In this document: piece after piece, positions 14,258 to 23,924 of the stretch
Layout of the letters: every line of letters begins with the position of its first letter
How positions within the stretch are numbered: the first letter of the stretch is position 1
NCBI GenBank assembly: GCA_030595925.1
Contig: JAUVLC010000013.1
Location: 1 to 37,268, forward strand
Source: Clostridia bacterium
GTDB lineage: Bacteria > CBDUZB01 > JAGLHV01
DNA: 37,268 nt
Direction: 5' to 3'
Translations under genes and position numbers: made by a program
The notes under the pieces: generated by a model
Databases searched by the model: none
Seen by the model: the letters and a program-made list of their open reading frames with translations, nothing else
Told to the model about the DNA's origin: nothing

Positions 14258-16447
14258 ATGAGAGCAAAAGATATAAGATTGTTTTGTTTTATTTCTTTGT
14301 CATTAATTATTATATTTTTTTCTAAAATCTTATTTAAGCCATGTTGTTTTTTTATTCAGGATATTTTATATCAATTTCATCCCTACCGTGTTTTTGCACA
14401 GGAAAGCATAATTAAAGGGACATTACCGTTGTGGAATCCTTATATCTATTCGGGGATGCCTTTTTTAGCCAATCTGCAATCATCCTTATTTTATCCTTTT
14501 ACCATATTATTTTATCTTTTTAATTTTCCCTTAGCCTATAAAATTTTTGTAGGATTACATCTTTTTATGGGAGGGTATTTTTTTGCTTTGTTAATGAAGA
14601 GTTTATCTAATGAAAATTTTTTTACTAAACGGATATCGAGAATTGCCATACTTATTTCAGTGTCATTGTTTATGTTTAATGGATGTATGAGTACCCGCTT
14701 ACAATTTTTAAGTATTTTAGGAGTAATAATATGGATTCCTTTAATTGTGTTGTTATTTAGGAGAGGGTTAAAAGATAAAAAAATCATATTGTTTTTAGCG
14801 TTAAGTTTGAGTTATCAATTTTTTTCCGGGCATATTCAATATCTGATATATACAATATTAATTTTGCTTTTCTATGCTTTTTTTGAAATATTTATCTTTA
14901 AAAAGGGCAGGGCCGAAAACAATTTAATCAAAGTTGGATTTATTTTTATTTCCGGGGGTTTTTTAAGTATTGTCTTTTCTTTTATTCAGTTTTTCCCTTC
15001 GTTAGAATTTTTAAATCTTTCCGTGCGGGGAGGAAAGGGATTTGATTATGCTATGGCATCTATTTGGTCTTTTTCTTTTCAGCGAATAATAACTTTTATT
15101 AGGCCTTTTTTATTTGGTAATCCACTAATCGAAAAATGTTGGGGGGAAGGGCAGTTTTGGGCAACTTGCGTTTACATAGGATTATTACCCTTTTTATTTT
15201 CATTGTTTTATTTGCTTTTCAAACGAAAAGATAAGACCGTATGTTTTTTTAATTTTTGTTTAATTTCCTGCATAATTTTAGCTTTTGGTTATTATACCCC
15301 TGTTTATTATTTATTGTATCGTAATTTTTTCTTTTTTCGATGGATTCGTTATCCGGTAACCTTTATGTTTTTGTCTGTATTTTTTTTGTGTATTGTTAGT
15401 GGATTAAGTATTGATTATTTAACCGGATACGTATTAGGATTTTTTGGTAAAACAAACAATATTGCAGGGATGAAAAAAAAACAATTATGGGTAAAGGGTA
15501 TAATTTTTATTGTCATAATAATTGATTTGTTTATTTTTGGAATAGGACAAAATCCTGTTTTAAATAACTCTTTTTTCCTTTCTAAAGGGGAAAAAATTGA
15601 ATTTTTAAAAAAGGATAGAAGTTTCTTCCGTTTTTTTTTAACGCCGAATATTTCTAAAGTGAGAGATGGGGAAGGCATAACCACTTTACATGCCTGGATA
15701 AACCTGAAAGATAATCTTTATAGTAATATAAATGTGCCTTTTCATCTTTTTAATTTAAGGGGACAGGATATAAGGATAAAATACTTTGATGAATTTTTAG
15801 ATACGATTGTTTTTGCGGGTTCAATGGAAATAATTGATAAACTTTTGGATTTGGTTAATGTTAAATATTTATTTAGCCCTTTGTTTGCTCAGGACGGTTA
15901 TAAAAAAGTGAAAAATGGGAGAATAAGCATTTATCAGAATGTTGATTTTTTTCCTCGGGCGTTTTTTGTAAATAAGGTTAAATTTTTACCGGAGAAGGAA
16001 ATATTAAAATATATGAAGAGTCATAATTTTAATCCGTTGGAAGAAGTAATATTGGAACAATCTAATGTTCAAAGGACAAAAGGGCAAGAACATGTTTTTT
16101 TTAATGAGGTAGAATGCCGGAAAAAAAGTAAGGGTGAGATTGCAATTACTAAGTATGAGTCAAATAAAGTTGAAATTAAATGTGTTTTAAAAAAGTCTGC
16201 CTGGCTTGTTTTAACTGATGCCTATTATCCGGGATGGAGGGTTTATGTCAATGGAGTAAAGAATCAAATATATAGAGCAAATTATTGTTTTAGGGCGATA
16301 TATTTGTCTCAGGGGAAGTCGACAGTAAAATTTTTTTATGAAATTCCCTGTGCCTTTAGGATAGGCTTATATGTGACAATTATTTCTATAATTTTATTGT
16401 TAATTAAAATGAAAAATACGGCTTGTTTATGGTGTAAAGCAAAATAA
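14258..16447 (+). CDS. YfhO-like multispanning membrane protein
   Basis: This 729-residue protein matches the YfhO family of predicted GT-C-type membrane glycosyltransferases (Bacillus and Listeria members are linked to teichoic-acid glycosylation). An N-terminal loop DILYQFHPYR...GTLPLWNPYIYSGMPF (near 33-70) is typical. About a dozen helices follow, then a periplasmic domain ending with WLVLTDAYYPGWRVYVNG (near 652-669), a family hallmark, and one last helix. The donor would be a polyprenyl-phosphate sugar, which fits the DPM1-like gene just upstream. The substrate is unknown. Confidence 0.8.
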   Translation: MRAKDIRLFCFISLSLIIIFFSKILFKPCCFFIQDILYQFHPYRVFAQESIIKGTLPLWNPYIYSGMPFLANLQSSLFYPFTILFYLFNFPLAYKIFVGLHLFMGGYFFALLMKSLSNENFFTKRISRIAILISVSLFMFNGCMSTRLQFLSILGVIIWIPLIVLLFRRGLKDKKIILFLALSLSYQFFSGHIQYLIYTILILLFYAFFEIFIFKKGRAENNLIKVGFIFISGGFLSIVFSFIQFFPSLEFLNLSVRGGKGFDYAMASIWSFSFQRIITFIRPFLFGNPLIEKCWGEGQFWATCVYIGLLPFLFSLFYLLFKRKDKTVCFFNFCLISCIILAFGYYTPVYYLLYRNFFFFRWIRYPVTFMFLSVFFLCIVSGLSIDYLTGYVLGFFGKTNNIAGMKKKQLWVKGIIFIVIIIDLFIFGIGQNPVLNNSFFLSKGEKIEFLKKDRSFFRFFLTPNISKVRDGEGITTLHAWINLKDNLYSNINVPFHLFNLRGQDIRIKYFDEFLDTIVFAGSMEIIDKLLDLVNVKYLFSPLFAQDGYKKVKNGRISIYQNVDFFPRAFFVNKVKFLPEKEILKYMKSHNFNPLEEVILEQSNVQRTKGQEHVFFNEVECRKKSKGEIAITKYESNKVEIKCVLKKSAWLVLTDAYYPGWRVYVNGVKNQIYRANYCFRAIYLSQGKSTVKFFYEIPCAFRIGLYVTIISIILLLIKMKNTACLWCKAK

Positions 16448-16490
16448 TTTTTATGGCTTGATTAGATATTTTTATATGGAGATAGAGTAA

Positions 16491-18821
16491 ATGATGATGA
16501 AAAAAGAAGGTTGTTTTATAGTTGCTTTAAATGTTCTAATTATCTTTTTTTCGGCAAAAATTCTTTTTATGAAGCGAATTTTTTTCCTGGGTGACACAAT
16601 GTATTCCTTTCAATCCTGGTGGTCATTTAATACGGAAGGAATAAGAAAAGGAATAATTTATCTATGGAATCCATACTTATGCAATGGACAGGCATTTATT
16701 GCTAATATTCAAACTGCTTTGTTTTATCCGGCTACACTTTTATTTTATATATTCGGTTTTACTTTAGGTTGTAAAATGTTTGTTTTTTTTCACTTATTTT
16801 TTACCGGACTATTTATGTATCTTTTAGCCAGGAAATTAAAAATTACTAAAGAAAGTTCTTTCATTTGTGCTTTTATTTTTAGTTTTGGGGGATATTTTTT
16901 AGTACAAATTGAGTTTTTTAGTGCAATGGGTTCTTATATATGGTTTCCGTTGATATTTTTGTTTTTAAAAGAAAGCTTAGAAAACAAACAAAAAATATTT
17001 TTTATCGTTGTTTCAGGAATTACTTTGAGTTTTCAGTTTTTTAGCGGATACACGCAAATATTACTTTATACGGTAGTTGCTTTATTTCTATATGTTCTAT
17101 TAAAATCGGTTCAAAAAACAAGTGCCGGAAAAAAATATTTTTTAATTTTTTTTATAATCGGAATAATAGGCCTTACTATTTCTTTGGTTCATTTTCTCCC
17201 TGTTTTAGAAGGAGTATTTTATTCTTCCAGGGCAAAAGTATCTTTTAGTGATGCCGTTAATTGGACTTTACCTCCTTTATTTTTAATTAAATTTATATTA
17301 CCTTCTTTATTTGGTAAAACTTGTGCTGTATTTTTTTCCGAAAATCCTTTTGGTAATGTTTTTTGGGCAATTAGACAATATTGGCTTACTACTTTCTATA
17401 TAGGAGTGTTGCCTTTATTTTTTTCTTTAACAGCATTGATTTTTAAGCACGAAAATAAATTATGGTCATATCTTTTTTCGTTATTAATAGTTTCTTTAAT
17501 TTTTGCGTCAGGTAAAAATCCTTTCTTTTATCTTTTTTTCTTCTGTAATCCTTTAGCCCGTATTTTTACTCATTATGCTTCCTTTATATATTTATCGGTT
17601 TTTTCTTTAATTTTATTATGCGGAATAGGAATGGATTATTTTCTGTATGAGAAAAACAGATTATTTTTTTTATTTATTAAAATATGTTTTATAACTGCAT
17701 TGTGTTTTGTTTTTGTTTTTATAATTTTTGGGATGAAAGAGAAGTTTTTGTTATTTACCCCTGTTCAACAGGAATGGTTATTGAGAAATGTTTTTGTTTT
17801 TTTTATTTTTCTAACGAGCAGTTTGATTTTGTTCTTTTTGAAGGGGAAAATTTCTATTCCTTTGCTTAAAGTGTTGGTTATTACTTTTATTATAGTGGAT
17901 TTATTTATGTTTGGAATAAACATAAATCCCACTATCGGAGATTGGTTTTTCAAGGAAAAGCCTGCTAATTTAAAATTTATAAGAGAAAGAAACGATTTTT
18001 CGCGTATTTTTTTTACTCCCCAGGCACAAACGAATCGGATTATGGTGGGGGATGTTTATCAAAAAGCATATAAAAGTCTACGGGATGCCCTGCAGGCAAA
18101 TATAGGATTACCATATCATGTTTTTTATGTTTATGGTTATGATTTTATTCCTATTGCCTACTATAAAAGTCTTTTATATAAAATGAAGGGAAAAAGCCCC
18201 ATTGTTGCTGATACTAAAATGATGGATGTTTTAGGAGGACGGTATGTTTTTTCTTATCAGGATTTAAATTCTCAAAAATTAAAGTTAGTGAGGAATGATA
18301 AGGTAAAAATTTACGAAAATGAAGATTGTTTCCCCCGGGCTTTTCTTGTATCGGAAGCAAAGATTTTACATCGAAAAAAAATATTAGATTATCTGATGAG
18401 TCCTGAATTTAAACCTCGCCGGGAAGTAGTGCTGGCAAAAAATGCTATTACACAAAAAGGGGAAATAACGGATAATAAATCTGAAAGAAAATACAATCCG
18501 GAATGTCTGAATGGTGCGGATAATGTTAGGATTACGGACTATCAATCCAATAAAGTAAAAATTCAGGCTAATTTAAGACAAAACAGCTGGTTGATTTTAA
18601 CTGATACTTATTATCCCGGCTGGCAGGTTTATATAAACGGAAAAAGAGATAAAATCTATCGGGCAAATTATGCTTTACGGGCAGTATATTTAAACAAAGG
18701 AACAAATAAAATAAACTTTATTTATAAACCGGTAACTTTTAAAATAGGACTTTATTTTACTTTATTTATATTGTTTGTTCTGGCAGGTTGGGGAACTAAA
18801 TTTTGTTTTAAGCTTTATTAG
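16491..18821 (+). CDS. YfhO-like multispanning membrane protein, paralogue 2
   Basis: This 776-residue tandem paralogue of the preceding gene has the same layout: an N-terminal GDTMYSFQSWW...IYLWNPYLCNGQAF loop, many helices, and the C-terminal WLILTDTYYPGWQVYINGK motif with a Y/F-rich beta end and final helix. GGAG (16478-16481) precedes the first of three consecutive ATG codons, and the exact start among these is uncertain. The gap to the previous gene is 43 bases, so they are probably co-transcribed. The pair could add two different sugars or act as a heteromer. Confidence 0.8.
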   Translation: MMMKKEGCFIVALNVLIIFFSAKILFMKRIFFLGDTMYSFQSWWSFNTEGIRKGIIYLWNPYLCNGQAFIANIQTALFYPATLLFYIFGFTLGCKMFVFFHLFFTGLFMYLLARKLKITKESSFICAFIFSFGGYFLVQIEFFSAMGSYIWFPLIFLFLKESLENKQKIFFIVVSGITLSFQFFSGYTQILLYTVVALFLYVLLKSVQKTSAGKKYFLIFFIIGIIGLTISLVHFLPVLEGVFYSSRAKVSFSDAVNWTLPPLFLIKFILPSLFGKTCAVFFSENPFGNVFWAIRQYWLTTFYIGVLPLFFSLTALIFKHENKLWSYLFSLLIVSLIFASGKNPFFYLFFFCNPLARIFTHYASFIYLSVFSLILLCGIGMDYFLYEKNRLFFLFIKICFITALCFVFVFIIFGMKEKFLLFTPVQQEWLLRNVFVFFIFLTSSLILFFLKGKISIPLLKVLVITFIIVDLFMFGININPTIGDWFFKEKPANLKFIRERNDFSRIFFTPQAQTNRIMVGDVYQKAYKSLRDALQANIGLPYHVFYVYGYDFIPIAYYKSLLYKMKGKSPIVADTKMMDVLGGRYVFSYQDLNSQKLKLVRNDKVKIYENEDCFPRAFLVSEAKILHRKKILDYLMSPEFKPRREVVLAKNAITQKGEITDNKSERKYNPECLNGADNVRITDYQSNKVKIQANLRQNSWLILTDTYYPGWQVYINGKRDKIYRANYALRAVYLNKGTNKINFIYKPVTFKIGLYFTLFILFVLAGWGTKFCFKLY

Positions 18822-18899
18822 TTTTTATCTTGTTTTTTAATCCCTTTTTTGTTATTATCAAAAAAAGAGTAGTGAGAAAAATAACGAGAGAGGTTCGAA

Positions 18900-20066
18900 A
18901 TGATTAAAACAAAAATTCCGTTGATAAATTTAAAGGCTCAATACAAATCAATTAAAAAAGAAGTAGACATTGCCATTCAAAGGGTTGTGGATAGTACTTG
19001 TTTTATTCTTGGTCCTGAAGTGGAATCATTGGAAAAAGAAATTGCCTTGTATTGTGGTGTTAAATTTGCTGTTGGGGTAGCATCCGGTACGGATGCTTTG
19101 ATTCTTTCTTTGATGGCGTATAATATTGGTCCCGGAGATGAGGTAATAACCGTACCGTTTACTTTTGCGGCTACTGTAGAGGCAATAATTTTGCGAGGGG
19201 CAAAACCTGTTTTTGTGGATATAGATTTAAAAACTTATAATATCGATGTAAAGAAAATAGAAGAAAAAATAACTGCAAGGACAAAAGCTATAATTCCTGT
19301 ACATCTTTACGGCCAACCTGCCGAAATGAACTCAATTCTTAAAATAGCCAAAAAATATAAACTAAAAATAATCGAAGATGCTGCTCAGGCAATCGGTGCC
19401 CAATATGCGACGGGTGGAAGATATGCGATAAAGGCTCAGAGTGTAAAAAGAAAGAAAGCCGGGGCAATAGGGGATATCGGTTGTTTAAGTTTTTTCCCTT
19501 CAAAAAATCTGGGAGGATATGGTGATGGGGGAATGATTCTTACCGATGATAAAAAAACTGCTGTTAAAATTAAGATGTTGCGTCAACATGGTTCAGAAAA
19601 AAAATATAGTCATTCTATCATTGGTAGTAATAGCCGGCTGCATGCGTTACAGGCAGCTGTTTTAAGGGTTAAATTAAAATATTTAGATAAATGGCTTGAT
19701 AAACGGATTGAAATAGCAAAAATGTATAATGATTTATTGAAAGAATCAGGTGTTATTCTTCCTGAGGCAAATAAAGAGATGAAACATGTTTATAATCAAT
19801 ATACTATTCGTTTAAAAAATAGGGACAAGATTAAGCAATTATTAGAAGGAGAAGGAATTGCTACTGCAATACATTATCCCCTGCCTTTACATTTACAGAA
19901 GGCATTTAAATTTTTAGGTTATAAAAAAGGTGATTTTCCGCAAAGCGAACAAGCAGCAAAAGAAGTACTGTCATTTCCAATGTGCCCGGAGTTAAAAAAA
20001 CAGCAGGTAAAATTTATTTGTGAGATAATTAAAGAGAAAATTAATCTTTTGAAAAAGAAAAGATAG
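18900..20066 (+). CDS. DegT/DnrJ/EryC1 sugar aminotransferase
   Basis: A 388-residue PLP-dependent sugar aminotransferase (fold type I). It has ASGTDAL (61-67) for phosphate binding, IIEDAAQA with Asp160 against the pyridine nitrogen, and the Schiff-base lysine K202 in FFPSKNLGGYGDGG. An insert (about 170-189, basic) precedes GDIG. It converts a nucleotide-linked keto-sugar to an amino-sugar, and 3- versus 4-amino specificity cannot be read from the sequence. It is distinct from PseC (21749) and lies upstream of the strong promoter at 20097, so it belongs to the preceding transcript. The ATG follows GAGAGAGG. Confidence 0.88.
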   Translation: MIKTKIPLINLKAQYKSIKKEVDIAIQRVVDSTCFILGPEVESLEKEIALYCGVKFAVGVASGTDALILSLMAYNIGPGDEVITVPFTFAATVEAIILRGAKPVFVDIDLKTYNIDVKKIEEKITARTKAIIPVHLYGQPAEMNSILKIAKKYKLKIIEDAAQAIGAQYATGGRYAIKAQSVKRKKAGAIGDIGCLSFFPSKNLGGYGDGGMILTDDKKTAVKIKMLRQHGSEKKYSHSIIGSNSRLHALQAAVLRVKLKYLDKWLDKRIEIAKMYNDLLKESGVILPEANKEMKHVYNQYTIRLKNRDKIKQLLEGEGIATAIHYPLPLHLQKAFKFLGYKKGDFPQSEQAAKEVLSFPMCPELKKQQVKFICEIIKEKINLLKKKR

Positions 20067-20096
20067 GGTTCGAAGGACTATTTGTATCTTTTTTTA

Positions 20097-20125
20097 TTGA
20101 CAGAATGGAGTTTTCGGCATATAAT
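20097..20125 (+). promoter_or_regulatory. Consensus sigma70 promoter of the nonulosonate operon
   Basis: TTGACA (20097-20102), a 17-base spacer and TATAAT (20120-20125) match the housekeeping consensus at all twelve positions. Transcription would start near 20132, about 100 bases upstream of the regulator gene. Confidence 0.9.
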
Positions 20126-20127
20126 AT

Positions 20128-20145
20128 GTTTAGAATATTCTAAAC
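20128..20145. promoter_or_regulatory. Operator-like 18-bp perfect palindrome
   Basis: GTTTAGAATATTCTAAAC is a perfect inverted repeat two bases downstream of the -10 box, covering the predicted start site. A dimeric winged-helix protein bound here would block transcription. The adjacent GbsR/MarR-like gene is the obvious candidate, so negative autoregulation of the whole operon is inferred. Confidence 0.75.
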
Positions 20146-20234
20146 GATACAAATAAAGAATGTACATAAGAATTTTTTTCTTTTTGGGTTTGCTAAAGAG
20201 ATGAATATACAAAATTAAGAAAAGGACTTTATTT

Positions 20235-20735
20235 ATGAATTCTAAACTTAAGGCAGTTGAAGAAGAATTTATTGTGACAATTGGGCAATTAAGCGAGAGT
20301 TTGAGTATAAATCGCATAGTTGGCCAGCTATATGCATTGTTATTTTTAAGTCCCGGGCCTTTGTCTTTAGATGATATGGTTGATAAGTTGAAGATTAGTA
20401 AAGGTAATGCCAGTGTAAATATTCGGGAATTGGAGAGATGGAATGCGGTAAAAAAGGTATGGATTAAAGGAGAGAGAAAAAATTTTTATCAGGCAAATCT
20501 TGATGTTTTAAAAATTGTTATTAATTGTTTTAAAAATGGATTACATCAACGGATGCAAAAAACCACAGAGAGAATTGTGAAAACACAAGGAATGCTCAAT
20601 AAATCTTCAAATCTTTTTATAAATAAGGAAGAAAAAAATATTGCGGAAATATATCAGGATAGATTAAAAAGGATAAAAGAAATATCGGAAAAAACGGAAA
20701 ATTTAGTAAAAGTTTTATCAGGTTTGGTAGAATAA
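20235..20735 (+). CDS. GbsR/MarR-type winged-helix transcriptional regulator
   Basis: This 166-residue protein has a helical N-terminus (GQLSESLSINRIVGQLYALLFLS), a winged-helix DNA-binding domain (about 45-88, with DDMVDKLKISKGNASVNIRELERW as helix-turn-helix and KKVWIKGERKNFYQA as the wing) and a helical dimerisation tail. This is the GbsR branch of the MarR family. It is the first gene after a consensus promoter overlapped by a palindrome and is followed 39 bases later by pseB, so it probably controls its own operon. The effector is unknown. AAAAGGA lies about 10 bases before the ATG. Confidence 0.85.
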   Translation: MNSKLKAVEEEFIVTIGQLSESLSINRIVGQLYALLFLSPGPLSLDDMVDKLKISKGNASVNIRELERWNAVKKVWIKGERKNFYQANLDVLKIVINCFKNGLHQRMQKTTERIVKTQGMLNKSSNLFINKEEKNIAEIYQDRLKRIKEISEKTENLVKVLSGLVE

Positions 20736-20774
20736 AAGTATAAATTATCAATAGAAGGAAGGAGAAATAGTGGA

Positions 20775-21752
20775 ATGAATTGGAAAGATAAGATTATTTT
20801 GCTTACCGGAGGAACGGGTTCTTTTGGTCAGAAATTTACCGAGATAATGCTTAAAAAATACAATCCGAAACTTATAAGAATTTTTAGCCGTGATGAACTT
20901 AAACAGTATGAAATGGAGCGGAAATTTAAGTTTGATAAACGTTTAAGGTTTTTAATCGGGAATATAAGGGATAAAAATAGATTGTCCAGGGCGATGGATA
21001 ATGTGGATATAGTGGTGCATACTGCTGCTCTCAAACAGGTCCCTGTTTGTGAGTATAATCCTTTTGAAGCAATCCAGACGAATGTTATTGGGGCACAAAA
21101 TGTTATAAAGGCTGCAATAGATTGTAATGTTAGTAAAGTGATAGCATTAAGTACAGATAAAGCAGTGAATCCCATTAATTTATATGGGGCGACAAAACTG
21201 TCTATGGAAAAGATATTTGTTGCTGCTAATTCTTATGTGGGGAAAAATCAAAGAACCCAGGTAAGTTGTGTACGTTATGGTAATGTTTTAGGTAGCAGAG
21301 GTAGTGTATTGCCTTTATTTAGAAAACAGAAGTTAAAAGGTGTAATTACTATAACGGATGAAAGAATGACTCGATTTTGGATGACCCTTGAGCAAGGAGT
21401 AAAATTTGTTATCAAGTCTATTGGAATGATGCAAAAAGGGGAAATTTTTATTCCTAAAATGCCGAGTATGAAAATTGTTGATCTGGCTAAATTAATTGCG
21501 CCTAAATGCAAAATAAATATCATGGGTATAAGACCCGGAGAAAAGATACATGAGTGTCTTTTAACGGAATATGAAGCTATACATTCAGTTGAATATGAGA
21601 ATTTTTTTATAATTAAACCGGAATGGAAATTCTGGAAATTTAAGTTACCCGCTGGTGGAAAAAAATTACCGGAAGATTTTAGATATACAAGTGATAAAAA
21701 TAATTCATGGCTTAGTTGTGAAGAATTAAAAGAAATGGTACAAGATTTATGA
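20775..21752 (+). CDS. pseB: UDP-GlcNAc 4,6-dehydratase (inverting) PseB
   Basis: PseB performs the first step of pseudaminic acid synthesis, UDP-GlcNAc to UDP-2-acetamido-2,6-dideoxy-beta-L-arabino-hexos-4-ulose. The 325-residue extended SDR has the Rossmann motif TGGTGSFG (11-18), AALKQVPVCEYNP (84-96), the catalytic STDKAVNP with D128 and K129, and Y137-x3-K141, matching the catalytic pattern of Helicobacter FlaA1. GGAAGGAG precedes the ATG. It overlaps pseC by four bases (ATGA). Confidence 0.94.
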   Translation: MNWKDKIILLTGGTGSFGQKFTEIMLKKYNPKLIRIFSRDELKQYEMERKFKFDKRLRFLIGNIRDKNRLSRAMDNVDIVVHTAALKQVPVCEYNPFEAIQTNVIGAQNVIKAAIDCNVSKVIALSTDKAVNPINLYGATKLSMEKIFVAANSYVGKNQRTQVSCVRYGNVLGSRGSVLPLFRKQKLKGVITITDERMTRFWMTLEQGVKFVIKSIGMMQKGEIFIPKMPSMKIVDLAKLIAPKCKINIMGIRPGEKIHECLLTEYEAIHSVEYENFFIIKPEWKFWKFKLPAGGKKLPEDFRYTSDKNNSWLSCEELKEMVQDL

Positions 21753-22927
21753 AAAAGAAAAGTTTCATTCCTTATGGAAGACAATGGATAGATAAATATG
21801 ATATTGAGGCTGTAGTGAAAGTTTTGGAATCAGATTGGATTACACAGGGTCCAAAAGTTGAAGAATTTGAGAAAAGTTTAAGCCAGTATTGTGGTTCTAA
21901 GTTTGCAGTTGTTGTTTCAAGCGGTACAGCAGCATTACATATAGCTTGTTTAGCGGCTGGAATTAGTAAGGATGATGAAGTTATTACTTCACCGATAACA
22001 TTTCTTGCCAGTGCAAATTGTATTTTGTATTGTAGTGGAAAACCGGTTTTTGCTGATGTTCAAAAAGATACAGTTAATATTGACCCGGGAGAAATAGTAA
22101 AAAAAATTACTAAAAGGACAAAAGCGATTATTCCTGTTCATTTTGCAGGACATCCTGCTGATATGGGAAAAATCTATAAAATTGCTAATAAGTATAATTT
22201 AATGATAATTGAGGATGCCTGTCATGCATTAGGTGCCCGGTATAAATCAAATGATAAATGGATAAAAGTAGGAAAGTGTAGCCATTCCGATATGACCGTT
22301 TTTAGTTTTCATCCTGTAAAATCAATTACTGTGGGTGAAGGGGGAGCGATTTTAACAAATAGAAGGGATTTGTATGAAAAACTTTTGATGTTTCGTAACC
22401 ATGGAGTGACAAAAGAGAGTTCAAAGTTTAAATTTAAAAATTCAAATTTAAATGGAGATTGGTATTACGAGATGCAGGAATTGGGTTTTAATTACCGCAT
22501 TACTGATTTCCAGTGTGCTTTAGGAATAAGTCAGTTAAAAAAATTGGATAGATTTATCGAAAAAAGAAGAGAAATAGTCAAAATTTATAGTGAAGAACTT
22601 TCAGAAATTAAAGAAATTGAGTTGCCTGTTGAAAGAAATTATGTAAAGTCCTCTTGGCATCTTTACTACATTAGATTAAAAAATTTTTTAAAAAGAAAAA
22701 TTGTCTTTGAAAAATTGCAGAAATTAGGCATTGGTACGCAGGTACATTATATTCCCATTCATTTACAGCCATATTACAGAAAAAATTTAGGATATAAAAA
22801 AGGAAATTATCCAAATGCAGAGAGATATTATAATGCAACAATAACTATACCATTATTTTTTGGTTTGAAGAAAAACAAAATTAAAAACATTATCCAAAAA
22901 ATAAAAAAGGTTTTTAGCTATGTTTAA
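21749..22927 (+). CDS. pseC: UDP-4-amino-4,6-dideoxy-N-acetyl-beta-L-altrosamine transaminase PseC
   Basis: This 392-residue PLP aminotransferase acts on the PseB product. SSGTAAL (58-64) binds the phosphate, IIEDACHA (153-160) holds the cofactor Asp, and FHPVKSITVGEGG carries the Schiff-base K191, the wording typical of PseC rather than generic DegT proteins. It starts within pseB (ATGA) and its 3' end overlaps the next gene by 8 bases. Confidence 0.93.
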   Translation: MKKKSFIPYGRQWIDKYDIEAVVKVLESDWITQGPKVEEFEKSLSQYCGSKFAVVVSSGTAALHIACLAAGISKDDEVITSPITFLASANCILYCSGKPVFADVQKDTVNIDPGEIVKKITKRTKAIIPVHFAGHPADMGKIYKIANKYNLMIIEDACHALGARYKSNDKWIKVGKCSHSDMTVFSFHPVKSITVGEGGAILTNRRDLYEKLLMFRNHGVTKESSKFKFKNSNLNGDWYYEMQELGFNYRITDFQCALGISQLKKLDRFIEKRREIVKIYSEELSEIKEIELPVERNYVKSSWHLYYIRLKNFLKRKIVFEKLQKLGIGTQVHYIPIHLQPYYRKNLGYKKGNYPNAERYYNATITIPLFFGLKKNKIKNIIQKIKKVFSYV

Positions 22928-23924
22928 AGAAAAAGATATAAGACCAAAAGCAACTGAAAAACTAGTAGCAAAGTTAAGATTGAAGGATATAAAAACAAAT
23001 TTTTTAGATAATAGAGGGAATATTATAAATAATTATTTTTTAGAAGTCGGATGTCCTTCATGCGGAAGAAAAAACAATCCTGAAGAATTTATGAAGGAAA
23101 AATTCAGTTTTAAACGTTGTAAATGTTGTAATACACTGTATGTTTCTCCAAGACCTACGGTTTATAGATTACTTAAATATTATAAGTATTCAAAATCAAT
23201 TAAATTTTTCACAAAGGAGATTTTGGAGAAAACAATCAATGTAAGAAAAGAAAAAATTTTTAAACCCAGAGCGGAAAAGGTTATTTTTTATACTAAGAAA
23301 TTAAATACTGAGAAAGAACAACTTATAGAAATTGGAGGAGGGAATGGAATATTTCTTGAAGTTATGAAGGGGATGAGAGATGGGTTTAAAAACTTACTAA
23401 ATATCGAACCTTCAAAAGAAGGGGCAAGGTTGACGAAAAACAGAGGGTTTAATGTTATAAATGATTTTGTTGAAAACGTAGAAAAATTAAGAGCGGATTG
23501 CATTTGTGCATTTGAGCTTATTGAACACATATTTGATCCTTTAAGTTTTTGCAGTAAGGTAAACAATTTATTAAAGGAAAATGGAATTTTTATTATGACA
23601 ACCCCTAATATTGAAGGTTTTGATTTAATGCTTTTGGGTAAAGATTCCGATAATATTGCTGCCCCAAATCACCTAAATTATTTTAATCCTAAATCAATAA
23701 AGATGTTGCTAAAAAAAACTGGGTTTAAAGTGATTAATGTAGAAACACCCGGAATATTGGATGTGGATATTATTAAAAACAAGTTTAAAAGAGGGTATAA
23801 TATTAAAGATAGATTTATTTCTTTTCTACTAACCAAAGATCAGAGATTTTTGGATAATTTTCAGTGCTTTTTACAACAAAATAATTTAAGTAGTAATATG
23901 TGGATTGTAGGTAAAAAGATATGA
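22920..23924 (+). CDS. Class I SAM-dependent methyltransferase with N-terminal zinc ribbon
   Basis: A 334-residue protein. A zinc ribbon (C45-P-S-C48 and C67-K-C-C70) is followed by a Rossmann methyltransferase fold with motif I LIEIGGGNGIFLEV (near 136-149), an acidic FELIEHIFDP (near 197-206) and ENGIFIMTTPNIEG. Methyltransferases with this zinc-ribbon layout occur in sugar and nonulosonate clusters. It could O- or N-methylate the sugar or its nucleotide precursor, but the substrate is not readable. It overlaps its neighbours on both sides (8 and 4 bases). Confidence 0.8.
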   Translation: MFKEKDIRPKATEKLVAKLRLKDIKTNFLDNRGNIINNYFLEVGCPSCGRKNNPEEFMKEKFSFKRCKCCNTLYVSPRPTVYRLLKYYKYSKSIKFFTKEILEKTINVRKEKIFKPRAEKVIFYTKKLNTEKEQLIEIGGGNGIFLEVMKGMRDGFKNLLNIEPSKEGARLTKNRGFNVINDFVENVEKLRADCICAFELIEHIFDPLSFCSKVNNLLKENGIFIMTTPNIEGFDLMLLGKDSDNIAAPNHLNYFNPKSIKMLLKKTGFKVINVETPGILDVDIIKNKFKRGYNIKDRFISFLLTKDQRFLDNFQCFLQQNNLSSNMWIVGKKI

